DNA of 64,000 bases from an uncultured Prochlorococcus sp. (GTDB lineage: Bacteria; Cyanobacteriota; Cyanobacteriia; PCC-6307; Cyanobiaceae). Position numbers and translations under genes: made by a program. Under the pieces are notes generated by a model. The model saw nothing but the letters and a program-made list of their open reading frames with translations, had not been told where the DNA came from and did no database searches. How positions within the stretch are numbered: position 1 is the first letter of the stretch; every line of letters starts with the position of its first letter. Shown here in pieces: positions 43,650 through 55,223 of this stretch. The stretch lies in contig CABZNT010000004.1 of assembly GCA_902527105.1 (NCBI GenBank), positions 1 through 64,000 on the forward strand, in the 5' to 3' direction.

Positions 43650-45608
43650 ATGAGTAAATCCTTTATAGAAACAAAAGATAAAAAATATAATTTTAAAATT
43701 GAATATAAATTAATTAATAATAAGGAGTTATTAAAATCAAGATTATCCGAAATTCCAAAGTCATCTGGTTGCTATCTTTTCAAAGATATAGATAATAATT
43801 TACTTTATATTGGTAAATCTAAAAAATTACGCAGTAGAGTTAGTAGTTATTTCAATAATTTTTCAGATTTAACTCCAAGATTAAGTTTGATGGTTCGTCA
43901 AATAACTGAAATAGAAATAATAGTCACAGATAGCGAATATGAGGCACTAAACTTAGAGTCAAATTTAATAAAAACAAACAAACCATACTTTAATATTCTT
44001 TTAAAGGATGATAAGAAATACCCATATCTTTGCATAACTTGGAGTGAAAAATATCCTCGAATATTTATTACAAGAAGAAGAAGAAATAGAAATAATTTAG
44101 ATAGATATTATGGACCTTATGTAGATGTAGGACTATTAAGGAGAACATTATTTACAATAAAAAAAATATTTCCACTTAGACAAAGGCCAAGGCCAGTGTA
44201 TAAAGATAGAACTTGTTTGAATTATTCAATAGGAAGATGTCCAGGTGTTTGCCAAGAAGTAATATCATCTGAAGATTATAAAAAAATAATGAAACAAGTA
44301 TCTATGATATTTCAGGGAAGGAATGATGACTTAGAAATATTTTTACAAAAAAAAATGCTCCAATTTTCAAATGATTTAGATTATGAGAATGCAGCAAAAA
44401 TAAGGGATCAAATTTCAGGTTTAAAATTATTAACTGAATCACAAAAAATATCAATTCCAGATTCTTCAATTAATAGAGATATCTTTGGAATAGTTGCAGA
44501 AAAAAATGTAGCTAGTATACAAATTTTCCAAATGAGATCTGGTAAGCTCATTGGGAGAATTGGTTATAGTCAAAAATTAAATAATGAAGATGAAAATATT
44601 ATTCTTCAAAGGGTATTAGAAGAGCATTATATGGATGTTGAAGGCGTTGAAATACCTTCAGAAATTCTTATTCAATATAACCTTCCAAAACAAGGAACCA
44701 TAGAAGATTGGTTAACGGAGCTAAGAAAAAAGAAAGTGAAAATTATAATCCCAAAAAGAAATAAAAAACATGAAACTGTAGAGATGGTTTTAAAAAATGC
44801 GAAATTAGAATTAGATAGAATATTAAATGGGATACAAGATAATGAATCATCAATTGAGGATCTTGCCCAAATACTTGAATTAAGCGAACAACCTAAAAGA
44901 ATTGAAGGTTATGATATAAGCCATATTCAAGGTACAGACCCAGTAGCATCACAAGTCGTATTTATTGATGGAATTCCTTCTAAACAGCATTATAGGAAAT
45001 ATAAAATTAAAGATCCAAACGTTTTTATAGGACATAGTGATGATTTTGCCTCGATATATGAAGTAATACATAGAAGGTTTAGGAAATGGTCAAGATATAA
45101 AAAAAGCGGAGGGGATTTTTCAATATTAAATGATAATACGAATAGCAAATTAGACAATGAACTTCTCTCAGATTGGCCTGATTTAATAATGATTGACGGA
45201 GGTAAAGGTCAGTTAAATGCTGCTATTAAAGCATTAAAAGAATTAAATCTTGAGGAGGAAGTTACTATATGTTCATTGGCAAAAAAAAATGAAGAAATAT
45301 TTATTCCAGGCTTTACAAAGTCTCTTGATACTGACGAAAATCAAAAAGGGGTCCTTCTATTGAGAAGAATAAGAGATGAAGCCCATAGATTTGCATTATC
45401 TTTTCATAGAGACAAAAGATCTAAGAGAATGAATAGATCACAATTGTCCCAAATCAGTGGATTAGGTCCTTCAAGAATAAGAGAATTGCTTGAGCATTTT
45501 AAATCAATAGACGCAATAAGAATAGCTACTAAAGAGGATTTATCAAAAGTTAAAGGCCTTGGAAAAAATTCAGTAAATGATATATATGAATATTTTCACG
45601 AGTTATAA
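43650..45608 (+). CDS. uvrC: Excinuclease ABC subunit C
   Basis: GIY-YIG module (GCYLFKDIDNNLLYIGKSKKLRSRVSSYF), UVR domain, RIEGYDISHIQGTDPVAS, C-terminal HhH. Confidence 0.96.
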   Translation: MSKSFIETKDKKYNFKIEYKLINNKELLKSRLSEIPKSSGCYLFKDIDNNLLYIGKSKKLRSRVSSYFNNFSDLTPRLSLMVRQITEIEIIVTDSEYEALNLESNLIKTNKPYFNILLKDDKKYPYLCITWSEKYPRIFITRRRRNRNNLDRYYGPYVDVGLLRRTLFTIKKIFPLRQRPRPVYKDRTCLNYSIGRCPGVCQEVISSEDYKKIMKQVSMIFQGRNDDLEIFLQKKMLQFSNDLDYENAAKIRDQISGLKLLTESQKISIPDSSINRDIFGIVAEKNVASIQIFQMRSGKLIGRIGYSQKLNNEDENIILQRVLEEHYMDVEGVEIPSEILIQYNLPKQGTIEDWLTELRKKKVKIIIPKRNKKHETVEMVLKNAKLELDRILNGIQDNESSIEDLAQILELSEQPKRIEGYDISHIQGTDPVASQVVFIDGIPSKQHYRKYKIKDPNVFIGHSDDFASIYEVIHRRFRKWSRYKKSGGDFSILNDNTNSKLDNELLSDWPDLIMIDGGKGQLNAAIKALKELNLEEEVTICSLAKKNEEIFIPGFTKSLDTDENQKGVLLLRRIRDEAHRFALSFHRDKRSKRMNRSQLSQISGLGPSRIRELLEHFKSIDAIRIATKEDLSKVKGLGKNSVNDIYEYFHEL

Positions 45609-45696
45609 ATATTAATTAATTTTTGAAAAATAGATTTCTTGATAATGTTAAATATAACTATATTAAAAATATATATTTATAAATTAATCTAGTAAT

Positions 45697-46263
45697 TTGA
45701 CAGCTGAAACATATCTCTGGTTTAAATCTCTGCACATTATTGGTGTAATCGTTTGGTTCTCGGGACTTTTTTATTTAGTAAGACTTTTTATATATCATGA
45801 AGAATCTAAAAATATGGATAATGAATTAAAAATTGCCTTTAATAAACAATACACCTTGATGGAAAAAAGGCTGGCAAATATAATCACAACTCCTGGAATG
45901 ATATTAGCTTTAAGTATGGCTATATGCATGGTTATTATGCAGCCAAGCTGGTTAAGAGAGAAGTGGTTGCAAATAAAAATTACTTTTGTTTTGGGATTAG
46001 TTTGTTATCATTATTATTGTTATAAAATAATGTATTCATTACAAAATGGAACCTCAACCATCTCAGCAAAAAAACTAAGATTATTAAATGAATTGCCTAC
46101 ATTGTTATTATTTATAATTGTACTTTTAGTTATTTTTAAAAATAATTTTCCAACCAGTGTTGCTACATGGAGTGTAGTTGGACTTGTAATTTTCATGTTG
46201 GCTTCAATACAATTATATGCAAAGATTAGGAAGAAAAATGAGAATTCATTAAGTAATGAATAG
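45697..46263 (+). CDS. hemJ: Protoporphyrinogen IX oxidase, HemJ type
   Basis: KSLHIIGVIVWFSGLFYLVRLFIYHEES...MEKRLANIITTPGMILAL; TTG start. Confidence 0.88.
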   Translation: MTAETYLWFKSLHIIGVIVWFSGLFYLVRLFIYHEESKNMDNELKIAFNKQYTLMEKRLANIITTPGMILALSMAICMVIMQPSWLREKWLQIKITFVLGLVCYHYYCYKIMYSLQNGTSTISAKKLRLLNELPTLLLFIIVLLVIFKNNFPTSVATWSVVGLVIFMLASIQLYAKIRKKNENSLSNE

Positions 46264-46903
46264 GGAAGACTTAATAAAATTAACTTCCAATATTAATAAA
46301 TATAGTTGTCCTGATAATATTAATTTTCACTGTCATACAAAATTTAGTGATGGAAGTCTAGAACCACATGAACTTTTAGAACAAGCTTATAAAAATAATC
46401 TGAAATTTTTATCAATAACCGATCATCATACAATTAAAGCTCATGAATATATAAAAAAAAATAATTTACTCAAAAATTATCCTAAAGATTCTTTTACATT
46501 AATTTCCGGAATAGAAATTAATTGTTTGATTCTAGGATGTTTAGTACATGTAATTGGTTTGGGAATAGATATTAAAAGTAGATACCTAAATCCCTACATA
46601 CTTGGAGAATCTCCAATAGGTAATGATTTAAATATTAAATCAGTTATTAAAGCAATAAATTTATCTGGTGGTTTATCATTTCTTGCACATCCAGCGAGGT
46701 ATAGGATTCCCTTTTATAAATTAATTCCAGAGGCCAAAATTCAAGGTATTGATGGAATAGAGGTTTGGTACGATTATGAACTTAATGAAATATGGAATCC
46801 TAGTTTATTTGTATGTTCAAAAATAGATAAATTAGCAGATAAATATTCAATGCTAAAAACATGCGGAACAGATAGTCATGGATTTTCACTATTAGGCAGA
46901 TAA
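46256..46903 (+). CDS. PHP-domain metal-dependent phosphoesterase
   Basis: NFHCHTKFSDGSLEPHELLEQAYKNNLKFLSITDHHTI...GIEINC...FLAHPARYR...GTDSHGF; overlaps hemJ end by 8 bp. Confidence 0.88.
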   Translation: MNREDLIKLTSNINKYSCPDNINFHCHTKFSDGSLEPHELLEQAYKNNLKFLSITDHHTIKAHEYIKKNNLLKNYPKDSFTLISGIEINCLILGCLVHVIGLGIDIKSRYLNPYILGESPIGNDLNIKSVIKAINLSGGLSFLAHPARYRIPFYKLIPEAKIQGIDGIEVWYDYELNEIWNPSLFVCSKIDKLADKYSMLKTCGTDSHGFSLLGR

Positions 46904-46904
46904 T

Positions 46905-49900
46905 TCAGAATTCGTTTTTTTCAATTATTGAATCAGTATTAATAATTACGTTCTTTAAATTTTCAATGACATCAGAAGAACAATTATTCCACATTTTTCT
47001 ATTGATAATTTCAAGAAATCTTTGTGCAATATCTCTTAAAGCCCATGGATTATTTTCTAGAAAGAAATTCCTAAGATCCGGATCACATAACCATGATTTA
47101 TAAACTTCCTCATAACACCAATCTGAAACTACTTCAGTAGAAGCATCAAAAGCATATAAGTAATCTAATGTCGCTGAGAATTCAAACGCTCCTTTATAAC
47201 CATTATCCTTCATTCCATTTATCCATTTAGGGTTAAGTATTCTTGATATAACAACTTTATTCATTTCATCTTGTAATTTTGAAATTTTAGATAATCCAAA
47301 TTTAGATAAATCACCATGATACATTTCAGGTAATTTACCGCTCAATTTTTTTACTGCTGAAGATAAACCACCCTGAAACTGATAATAGTCATCAGAATCT
47401 AAAATATCATGTTCTTTATTATCTTGGTTATGAACAACTAACTGCACATTTTTAAGAGCATTTTCTAATGATTTTTTATCCTCTATAGGTTCAAGATTAT
47501 CACTATAAATCCACTTACTCCAATTAAGAAAAGATTCTCCAAAATCTTCTATATTTTCCCAATTAGAATTTGATATTAGTTCTTGTAGACCAGCTCCATA
47601 TGAACCTGGTGCTGACCCAAATATACGATTAATTGGATCACCATCTTTTAATGCTCCAGCCAAAGGGTTAAATTTATCATTCTCATTAAGATTAGATATT
47701 AGATTTATTGCTTTAGAAGTTAATTTGACTAACTGGGGAAATGCATCTCTAAACATTCCAGAAATCCTTAATGTAACATCTACTCTTGGCCTATCTAGAA
47801 CAGATAAAGGGATAATTTCCAAGTCAACAACTCTCCTTGAAGGTTCATCCCAAATAGGTTGTACACCTAATAAATATAATATTTGACAAATATCTTCTCC
47901 ACCATTTCGCATTGTGGATGTTGCCCATACAGATATTGCTACATTTTTTAAATCTTCTCCATTTTCTTGTTTGTATAAATCAATAATTTGAGAAGCAGAT
48001 TTACAACCAACACTCCATGCTGATTCAGTTGGTAGTCCCCTAGCATCAACTGAAAAGAAATTTTTACCAGTTGGTAAAGCTTCAGTTTTACCTCTCGTAG
48101 GGGCTCCAGATGGACCACTTTTTACATATTTGCCATTTAATGAATTAATAAATGATATTTTTTCATTATATGAAGAATTAATGATTGGATTTAGTATCTC
48201 ATTTTTTAATGATAAAAAATAATTATTATGTTTTTTATCATTGAAGAAATAGTCTATGATTTTTTGATTTTTATATTTGTCTAAATATTTTATATTGGTA
48301 TTCTTTTTGTAAAAAAACAAATAAATTATATATTTTGCTTGTTGTTCCAAAAACTCAATAGCCATTCTAAAATTTAAAATTTTTTGGTTTGAAAAACTCA
48401 ATAATATTTTTTTGTCCTTTTCAGTTAACATTTGATCATATTTATTTGTCCAAGGATTCAAATCTAGTTTTAAATTTTTCGCTATATATTGAACAACACC
48501 AATTCGGTTGGCATTTGGTACTCTAGCAATACACAAGAATAAATTTATTTCATTAATATCATTCTGCCTATTTCCAAATACATGCAAACCTGTTCTAATT
48601 TGAGATTCTTTGATTTTGCAAAGAAAGGAATCAATTTCTTCTATTTGAATATTTTTATTCTTTAAATTAATTTCAATAAAATCTTTTTTAACTAATTCAA
48701 AAATTGATTTTTCTATTATATCAATACGACAAGAATTTAATAATTTAGCTTCAAAATATTCGTCTAAATAACTTTCTAATATTGAATATTTTCCATATAA
48801 TTCTGACCTATCCAAAGGAGGGGTTAAATGATCAATAATTGTGGCAGCAATTCTTCTTTTAGCTTGTGACCCTTCTCCAGGATCATTTACGATAAAAGGA
48901 TATATATTAGGTATTGCCGGACAAACAATATTTGGAAAACATTTATTGCTGAGACCTACAGATTTGCCAGGTAACCATTCAACTGTCCCATGTTTACCAA
49001 TATGGCATATAGCATTTGCATCAAAAACTTTTTCAATCCAAAAATATTGTGCTAAATATCTATGGGGAGGTGGAAGATCAGGAGAATGAATATCTCTATC
49101 AGTATAAGCGTCATAACCACGTTGAGGTTGAATCAATAATGTTATTTTTCCAAATCTAAGACCATTTATTGAGAAGCCTTCATTATCTAGATCGATGGCA
49201 TCAGATGGTTTACCCCAACGATTAACAATAATATTTTTTGGTTCAATTTCTAAATAATTCCAATATTTTAAATATTCACTAAGTGGTAAGAAATCTAATG
49301 GTTCATTATTTTGAGATTCAAGATCATTAGTTCTTGTTTTTATAAGCATTGACATTAATTCCGAAGAATCTTGAGGATAATCACAAGATCCAAGGTCATA
49401 ACCTTCTTCTTTTAACCAATTAAGAATATTTATTATTGAAGAAGGTGTATTTAGACCAACTCCATTACCGATTCTTCCGTTCTTTACTGGATAATTACTT
49501 ATTACTAAACAAATTCTTTTATCAAAATTATTAAGTTTCTGAAGTTTCACATAATTTTTTGCAAGTTTTGAAATCCATTCAATCCCTACTTGATCAGCTT
49601 TGTAACTAGTTATTTCACTGTAAAGTGTATTTTTTTTTGATATTAATTCTTTAAAAGCAGAAGGAGAGGTAGTAATTCTTCCATCAAATTCGGGAATAAT
49701 TATTTGCATTAATAAATCAGATGAATTCATTCCAATTGATGAATTTAACCAATTTTTTTTTGATATATTAGAAGAAAGAAGCTGTAAAATTGGGATTTTA
49801 AGAGAAGTAAAAATATTTGTAGAATTTTCAATTATATTATTATTTTTGATTTGAGATGAAGAAAATGAAGTTGTGGTAATTATTATTTTAATATCTTCTT

Positions 49901-50642
49901 TTTTAAAAATTTCTATTAATTTCTTTTGAATAATTTGATCTTTTAAAGTTGAAATAAAAAATGTTTTAGGAGATAGTCCGCATTTTCTTAACTGCAAGTT
50001 AAGTTTTTCGTTTACTTCAATTTCATTAGCCAAAAAAAGAGATTTATAGGATATTATTCCTATCTTTTCTCCTTCTTCAATTTTCCAATCATACAAATAA
50101 GGATCTGGATAAAAAGAAATCTTCAAAAACTCATTAGGAATTAATGTTTCATCTTTTTTTAGATAATTTAAACAATTAAGAAATTTTCTATAATTATCGA
50201 GTCCTCCAGATCTTAGTAATTTAGAAATATTTAATGCTACATTTATATCTATAGTACTAATTTCACATAGGGAAACTTCCTGATCAAGGGTACCTGATAG
50301 GATTACTAACTTCCTTTTTTTATCAATTGCTTGCCAATTTAAGAGTTGTTCAATTCCATAGTTCCAAGTACCTTTATCTCCAAATAATCTTAGTACGACA
50401 ACTTTTGCATAATTAATTGTTTTAAATAGATAATTATCTATTTGAGCTGAGGAATTTAAATTAGAAATTTCTAAAGCTCTAATATTATTTTTTAATGAAG
50501 CAAATTCTTTTTCTAACAATAAGTTCGATAAGAGATTTAAATCAGCTTTGACACTTGTTATAAAAATAAAATCTGCAACTGGTTGTTCTATTAAATCATC
50601 CTTATTCTTATCATTTCCTGCTATATTTAATATCCTGTGCAT
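46905..50642 (-). CDS. cobN: Cobaltochelatase subunit CobN
   Basis: 1245 aa; HIGKHGTVEWLPGKSVGLS, GKNFFSVDARGLPTESAW, RVDVTLRISGMFRDAFP, FGSAPGSYGAGLQELI. Confidence 0.93.
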   Translation of the reverse strand: MHRILNIAGNDKNKDDLIEQPVADFIFITSVKADLNLLSNLLLEKEFASLKNNIRALEISNLNSSAQIDNYLFKTINYAKVVVLRLFGDKGTWNYGIEQLLNWQAIDKKRKLVILSGTLDQEVSLCEISTIDINVALNISKLLRSGGLDNYRKFLNCLNYLKKDETLIPNEFLKISFYPDPYLYDWKIEEGEKIGIISYKSLFLANEIEVNEKLNLQLRKCGLSPKTFFISTLKDQIIQKKLIEIFKKEDIKIIITTTSFSSSQIKNNNIIENSTNIFTSLKIPILQLLSSNISKKNWLNSSIGMNSSDLLMQIIIPEFDGRITTSPSAFKELISKKNTLYSEITSYKADQVGIEWISKLAKNYVKLQKLNNFDKRICLVISNYPVKNGRIGNGVGLNTPSSIINILNWLKEEGYDLGSCDYPQDSSELMSMLIKTRTNDLESQNNEPLDFLPLSEYLKYWNYLEIEPKNIIVNRWGKPSDAIDLDNEGFSINGLRFGKITLLIQPQRGYDAYTDRDIHSPDLPPPHRYLAQYFWIEKVFDANAICHIGKHGTVEWLPGKSVGLSNKCFPNIVCPAIPNIYPFIVNDPGEGSQAKRRIAATIIDHLTPPLDRSELYGKYSILESYLDEYFEAKLLNSCRIDIIEKSIFELVKKDFIEINLKNKNIQIEEIDSFLCKIKESQIRTGLHVFGNRQNDINEINLFLCIARVPNANRIGVVQYIAKNLKLDLNPWTNKYDQMLTEKDKKILLSFSNQKILNFRMAIEFLEQQAKYIIYLFFYKKNTNIKYLDKYKNQKIIDYFFNDKKHNNYFLSLKNEILNPIINSSYNEKISFINSLNGKYVKSGPSGAPTRGKTEALPTGKNFFSVDARGLPTESAWSVGCKSASQIIDLYKQENGEDLKNVAISVWATSTMRNGGEDICQILYLLGVQPIWDEPSRRVVDLEIIPLSVLDRPRVDVTLRISGMFRDAFPQLVKLTSKAINLISNLNENDKFNPLAGALKDGDPINRIFGSAPGSYGAGLQELISNSNWENIEDFGESFLNWSKWIYSDNLEPIEDKKSLENALKNVQLVVHNQDNKEHDILDSDDYYQFQGGLSSAVKKLSGKLPEMYHGDLSKFGLSKISKLQDEMNKVVISRILNPKWINGMKDNGYKGAFEFSATLDYLYAFDASTEVVSDWCYEEVYKSWLCDPDLRNFFLENNPWALRDIAQRFLEIINRKMWNNCSSDVIENLKNVIINTDSIIEKNEF

Positions 50643-50714
50643 TTTTATATATAAATAGGGTTTAGAATACGTAAGTAGGATAAAACAAGTTTACATTAAT
50701 TAAAGAAACTAAAT

Positions 50715-51629
50715 ATGCATGAATTTCTTCCATACGCCTGGTTCGAAGGTAAATGTATTCCATTTAAAGAAGCAAAAATATCAATAGCTACTCATGCACT
50801 ACATTATGGTACTGCTGCATTTGGAGGAATGCGAGCGATACCTAACCCTACAAATAAAGAAGAATTCCTTTTATTTAGAACTGATAAACACATAAAAAGA
50901 TTATCTCAAAGTGCAAAATTACTCTTAACTGATATTTCTGAAGAATATATTTTTAAAGCCTTAGAGGAAGTTATAAAAAGAAATAGGCCAGAAAAACCTA
51001 TTTATATTAGACCATTCGTATATACAAGCGATTTAGGTATAGCTCCAAGGTTACATAATATTGAAACAGATTTCTTTATGTATTGTATTGAACTAGGAGA
51101 TTATCTATCCCCAGATGGAGTTTCTTGTAGAATGAGTAGTTGGACTAGACAAGAAGATAGATCTCTCCCATTGAGAGGAAAAATAAGTGGAGCTTATATT
51201 ACTAGTTCATTAGCTAAAACAGAAGCTAGTTTATCAGGTTTTGATGAAGCCTTGTTATTAAATTCAAGTGGTAAGGTAAGCGAAGCTAGTGGTATGAATT
51301 TATTTATTGTAAGGAATGGAGACTTAATCACTCCTGGGGTTGATCAAGATATCCTTGAGGGGATTACTAGAGCTAGTGTGATTGAATTAGCAAAATCTTT
51401 TGGAATAAATGTAATTGAAAGGCCCGTTGATAAAACAGAATTATTAATAGCAGATGAAGTTTTTCTAACTGGTACAGCAGCAAAAATTACACCAGTTAAA
51501 AAAATTGAATCAAGTGAATTAAACGGTGAGAGACCAATAATGAATAAATTAAAAAGTAAGCTTATAGAAATAACAGAAGGTCGTTCTCAAGACTATGATA
51601 ATTGGGTAACTAGAATTTCTCTAAAATAA
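50715..51629 (+). CDS. ilvE: Branched-chain amino acid aminotransferase
   Basis: ATHALHYGTAAFGGMRA, KISGAYITSSLAKTEASLSGFDEALLLNSSGKVSEASGMNLFIV. Confidence 0.93.
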   Translation: MHEFLPYAWFEGKCIPFKEAKISIATHALHYGTAAFGGMRAIPNPTNKEEFLLFRTDKHIKRLSQSAKLLLTDISEEYIFKALEEVIKRNRPEKPIYIRPFVYTSDLGIAPRLHNIETDFFMYCIELGDYLSPDGVSCRMSSWTRQEDRSLPLRGKISGAYITSSLAKTEASLSGFDEALLLNSSGKVSEASGMNLFIVRNGDLITPGVDQDILEGITRASVIELAKSFGINVIERPVDKTELLIADEVFLTGTAAKITPVKKIESSELNGERPIMNKLKSKLIEITEGRSQDYDNWVTRISLK

Positions 51630-51647
51630 ATTAATTTTTACCTAAAA

Positions 51648-54600
51648 ATGGAATCTTTCAGAACCTATTTGAATAGAGATGAAAAACCATTAATAATTTT
51701 TGACGGGGGTACTGGAACTTCTTTTCAGAACTTAAATCTTACTGCAGACGACTTTGGAGGCAAAGAATTAGAGGGATGTAATGAAAACCTTGTTTTATCC
51801 TCACCAAAGGTAGTTGAAAAGGTTCATAATTCATTCTTAGCAGCAGGTTGTCATGTTATAGAAACTAATACGTTTGGAGCCTCATCAATAGTTCTTGATG
51901 AATATGATATTGCGGATAAGGCATATGAGATAAATAAAAATGCTGCATTAATAGCAAAAAAAGCTGCTGCCAAATATGGATCAATAGATAAGCCAAGGTT
52001 TGTTGCTGGTTCAATTGGTCCAACTACTAAATTACCCACATTAGGACATATAGATTTTGATGAATTAAATCAATCCTATAAAGAACAAATATATGGTCTT
52101 ACAGATGGAGGAGTTGATCTTCTTTTAATTGAAACCTGTCAAGATGTATTACAAATTAAATCTGCCTTATTAGCGTCTAAAGAAGTACTTGATTGTAAAA
52201 ATATAGATATACCTATAATGGTATCTATAACAATGGAAACAACAGGTACTATGCTTGTTGGATCTGACATCGCCTCTGCATTAACAATATTAGAGCCATT
52301 TAATATAGATATCCTTGGACTGAATTGTGCAACTGGTCCAGAACAAATGAAAGAACATATTAAATATTTATCTGAAAATTCTCCTTTCGCTATAAGTTGT
52401 ATTCCCAATGCAGGACTTCCTGAAAATATTGGAGGTGTTGCTCACTACAGATTAAAGCCAATAGAATTAAAGATGCAGTTAATGAATTTTATATATGACT
52501 TTAAAGTTCAATTAATAGGTGGATGTTGTGGCACAACACCTGAACATATTAAATATCTTTCTTCAATAATCGATGAAATTACTTATAACGAAAGATTTAA
52601 CAAAATTGGTAATAACAATTTAAGTGGTTATGTTCCTTCTGCATCATCAATATATAATTCTGTACCGTACAAACAAGACAATTCTATCTTGATTGTAGGA
52701 GAAAGATTAAATGCAAGTGGATCTAAAAAGGTAAGGGAGTTATTAAATAACGACGATTGGGATGGACTAGTTTCAATTGCCAAGCAACAACAAAAAGAAA
52801 ATGCACACGTTCTTGATGTGAATGTTGATTATGTGGGGAGAGACGGAGTAAAAGATATGAAAGAGATAACTTCAAGACTAGTTACCAATATTAATTTGCC
52901 ATTAATGATTGACTCTACAGATGCTGACAAAATGGAAAGTGGACTAAAGTCAGCTGGTGGTAAATGTATTATAAATTCAACCAATTACGAAGACGGCAAT
53001 GAAAGGTTTGATCAAGTCCTAAAATTAGCCTTAGGGTATGGTTCAGGTCTTGTTGTAGGAACTATTGATGAAGATGGAATGGCAAGGAATGCAGATAAAA
53101 AATATAACATTGTAAAACGAGCGCTTAATAGAACAAGAGAATGTGGCTTGTCAGATTATGAGCTATTTTTTGATCCATTAGCTCTGCCAATATCTACTGG
53201 GATAGAAGAAGATAGATTAAACGCTAAAGAAACAATTACTGCTATATCAAAAATTCGTGAAAATTTCCCAGATATCCATATCATACTGGGGATATCAAAC
53301 ATTAGTTTTGGTCTTTCACCATTATCAAGAATTAATCTAAATTCAATCTTTTTAGATGAATGCATTAAAGCAGGATTGGATTCTGCTATCATCGCACCAA
53401 ATAAAATTTTGCCATTATCAAAAATTTCTGAAAAAACTAAAAAGCTCTGCTTAGATTTGATATATGACAAAAGAGAATTTGAAGATGATATTTGTATTTA
53501 TGATCCATTAGTAGAATTAACAAAGGCTTTTCAAGATTTATCTATTCAAGATTTCAAAAAAGCATCTTTAGAAAATATAAACCTTACTCTGGAAGAAAGT
53601 CTAAAAAATCATATTATTGATGGAGAAAAAATAGGTTTAGAGGATCAATTAAATAAAGCGTTAAAAAAATATAAACCTCTTGAAATAATTAATACTTTTT
53701 TACTAGATGGTATGAAAGTTGTAGGAGATTTATTTGGTTCAGGTCAAATGCAATTGCCATTTGTACTTCAATCAGCAGAAACAATGAAATTTGCTGTTTC
53801 AATTTTAGAACCACATATGGAAACTGTAGATGAAAACATATCAAATGGAAAACTCTTAATTGCAACTGTCAAAGGCGATGTTCATGATATTGGGAAAAAT
53901 TTGGTTGATATAATACTTACAAATAATGGTTATGACGTTATTAATCTTGGAATAAAGCAAGATGTTTCAGCAATTATAGATGCACAAAAGAAGCACAATG
54001 CAGATTGCATTGCCATGAGCGGATTACTTGTTAAATCAACTGCATTTATGAAAGATAATTTAGAGGCTTTTAACAATGAAGATATTAGTGTACCAGTAAT
54101 ATTAGGAGGCGCAGCCTTAACCCCAAAATTTGTAAATGAGGACTGCAGCAAAATATATAACGGGAAAATATTGTACGGAAAAGATGCGTTCACTGATCTT
54201 AAATTTATGAATGAATATATGGATAATAAAAAAAAGGGTAATTGGTCAAATACAGAGGGGTTCATAAACAATGAGGGTATAAATATTAACTTGGCCTCAT
54301 CAAAATCCAACTCTCAAGCTGTTAAGAAATCAATATCTATAGATAAAGAGACTTCTAAATTAAATTTAAAAGAAAATTTTATAAGATCTAAATTTATAAG
54401 TGAAGAAGAACCAATTCAAGCTCCTTTCTTGGGAACGAAAGTCTTGAATGACGTTGATATAGATTTAAATAAGTTAATTTTTTATTTAGATACAAAAGCT
54501 CTTTTTAGCGGACAATGGCAAATAAAAAAAGGGAAAAACCAAAGCGTAGATGAATACAATAATTATTTGGATTCATACGCTAAACCATTGTTAGATAAAT

Positions 54601-55214
54601 GGTTAGATACAATTATTGAAAAAAAACTTATCTCACCCAAAGCAGTTTATGGATATTTCAGATGCGGGAGAAAAGATAATAGTATCTTCTTATTTGATGA
54701 TAAATCATTAAATAAAATTTCCCAATTTAATTTTCCAAGACAAAAATCTGGGAATAATTTATGCATAGCTGATTTCTATTGTGATTTAAAAAATGATAAA
54801 CCGATAGATATATTTCCTATGCAGGCAGTAACAATGGGGGATATTGCTAGTGAATATTCTCAAAAACTATTTAAAGAAGATAGATATAGCGATTATTTAA
54901 TATTCCATGGACTTACAGTTCAATTAGCAGAAGCTCTGGCTGAGTATGTCCATGCATTAATACGCCTTGAATGTGGTTTTAGGACTGAAGAACCAGACAA
55001 AAATAGAGAAATACTAGCTCAAAAATATAGAGGTGCTAGATATTCTTTTGGATATCCTGCATGTCCAAAAGTATCTGATTCAAACATACAATTATCATTG
55101 TTGGATGCAAAAAGAATAAACTTGACAATGGATGAATCTGAACAACTTCATCCAGAACAAAGTACTACAGCTATCATTTCACTACACTCAAAAGCTAAAT
55201 ATTTCAGTGCTTAA
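51648..55214 (+). CDS. metH: Cobalamin-dependent methionine synthase
   Basis: 1188 aa; GGCCGTTPEHI, GERLNASGSKKVRELL, KGDVHDIGKNLVDIIL (B12 DxHxxG), C-terminal AdoMet activation domain RYSFGYPACP. Confidence 0.97.
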   Translation: MESFRTYLNRDEKPLIIFDGGTGTSFQNLNLTADDFGGKELEGCNENLVLSSPKVVEKVHNSFLAAGCHVIETNTFGASSIVLDEYDIADKAYEINKNAALIAKKAAAKYGSIDKPRFVAGSIGPTTKLPTLGHIDFDELNQSYKEQIYGLTDGGVDLLLIETCQDVLQIKSALLASKEVLDCKNIDIPIMVSITMETTGTMLVGSDIASALTILEPFNIDILGLNCATGPEQMKEHIKYLSENSPFAISCIPNAGLPENIGGVAHYRLKPIELKMQLMNFIYDFKVQLIGGCCGTTPEHIKYLSSIIDEITYNERFNKIGNNNLSGYVPSASSIYNSVPYKQDNSILIVGERLNASGSKKVRELLNNDDWDGLVSIAKQQQKENAHVLDVNVDYVGRDGVKDMKEITSRLVTNINLPLMIDSTDADKMESGLKSAGGKCIINSTNYEDGNERFDQVLKLALGYGSGLVVGTIDEDGMARNADKKYNIVKRALNRTRECGLSDYELFFDPLALPISTGIEEDRLNAKETITAISKIRENFPDIHIILGISNISFGLSPLSRINLNSIFLDECIKAGLDSAIIAPNKILPLSKISEKTKKLCLDLIYDKREFEDDICIYDPLVELTKAFQDLSIQDFKKASLENINLTLEESLKNHIIDGEKIGLEDQLNKALKKYKPLEIINTFLLDGMKVVGDLFGSGQMQLPFVLQSAETMKFAVSILEPHMETVDENISNGKLLIATVKGDVHDIGKNLVDIILTNNGYDVINLGIKQDVSAIIDAQKKHNADCIAMSGLLVKSTAFMKDNLEAFNNEDISVPVILGGAALTPKFVNEDCSKIYNGKILYGKDAFTDLKFMNEYMDNKKKGNWSNTEGFINNEGININLASSKSNSQAVKKSISIDKETSKLNLKENFIRSKFISEEEPIQAPFLGTKVLNDVDIDLNKLIFYLDTKALFSGQWQIKKGKNQSVDEYNNYLDSYAKPLLDKWLDTIIEKKLISPKAVYGYFRCGRKDNSIFLFDDKSLNKISQFNFPRQKSGNNLCIADFYCDLKNDKPIDIFPMQAVTMGDIASEYSQKLFKEDRYSDYLIFHGLTVQLAEALAEYVHALIRLECGFRTEEPDKNREILAQKYRGARYSFGYPACPKVSDSNIQLSLLDAKRINLTMDESEQLHPEQSTTAIISLHSKAKYFSA

Positions 55215-55223
55215 GCTAAATTT

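Noticed and set aside
51630-51647. Cobalamin or SAM riboswitch upstream of metH
   Set aside because: Only an 18-bp gap after ilvE; no room for a riboswitch.
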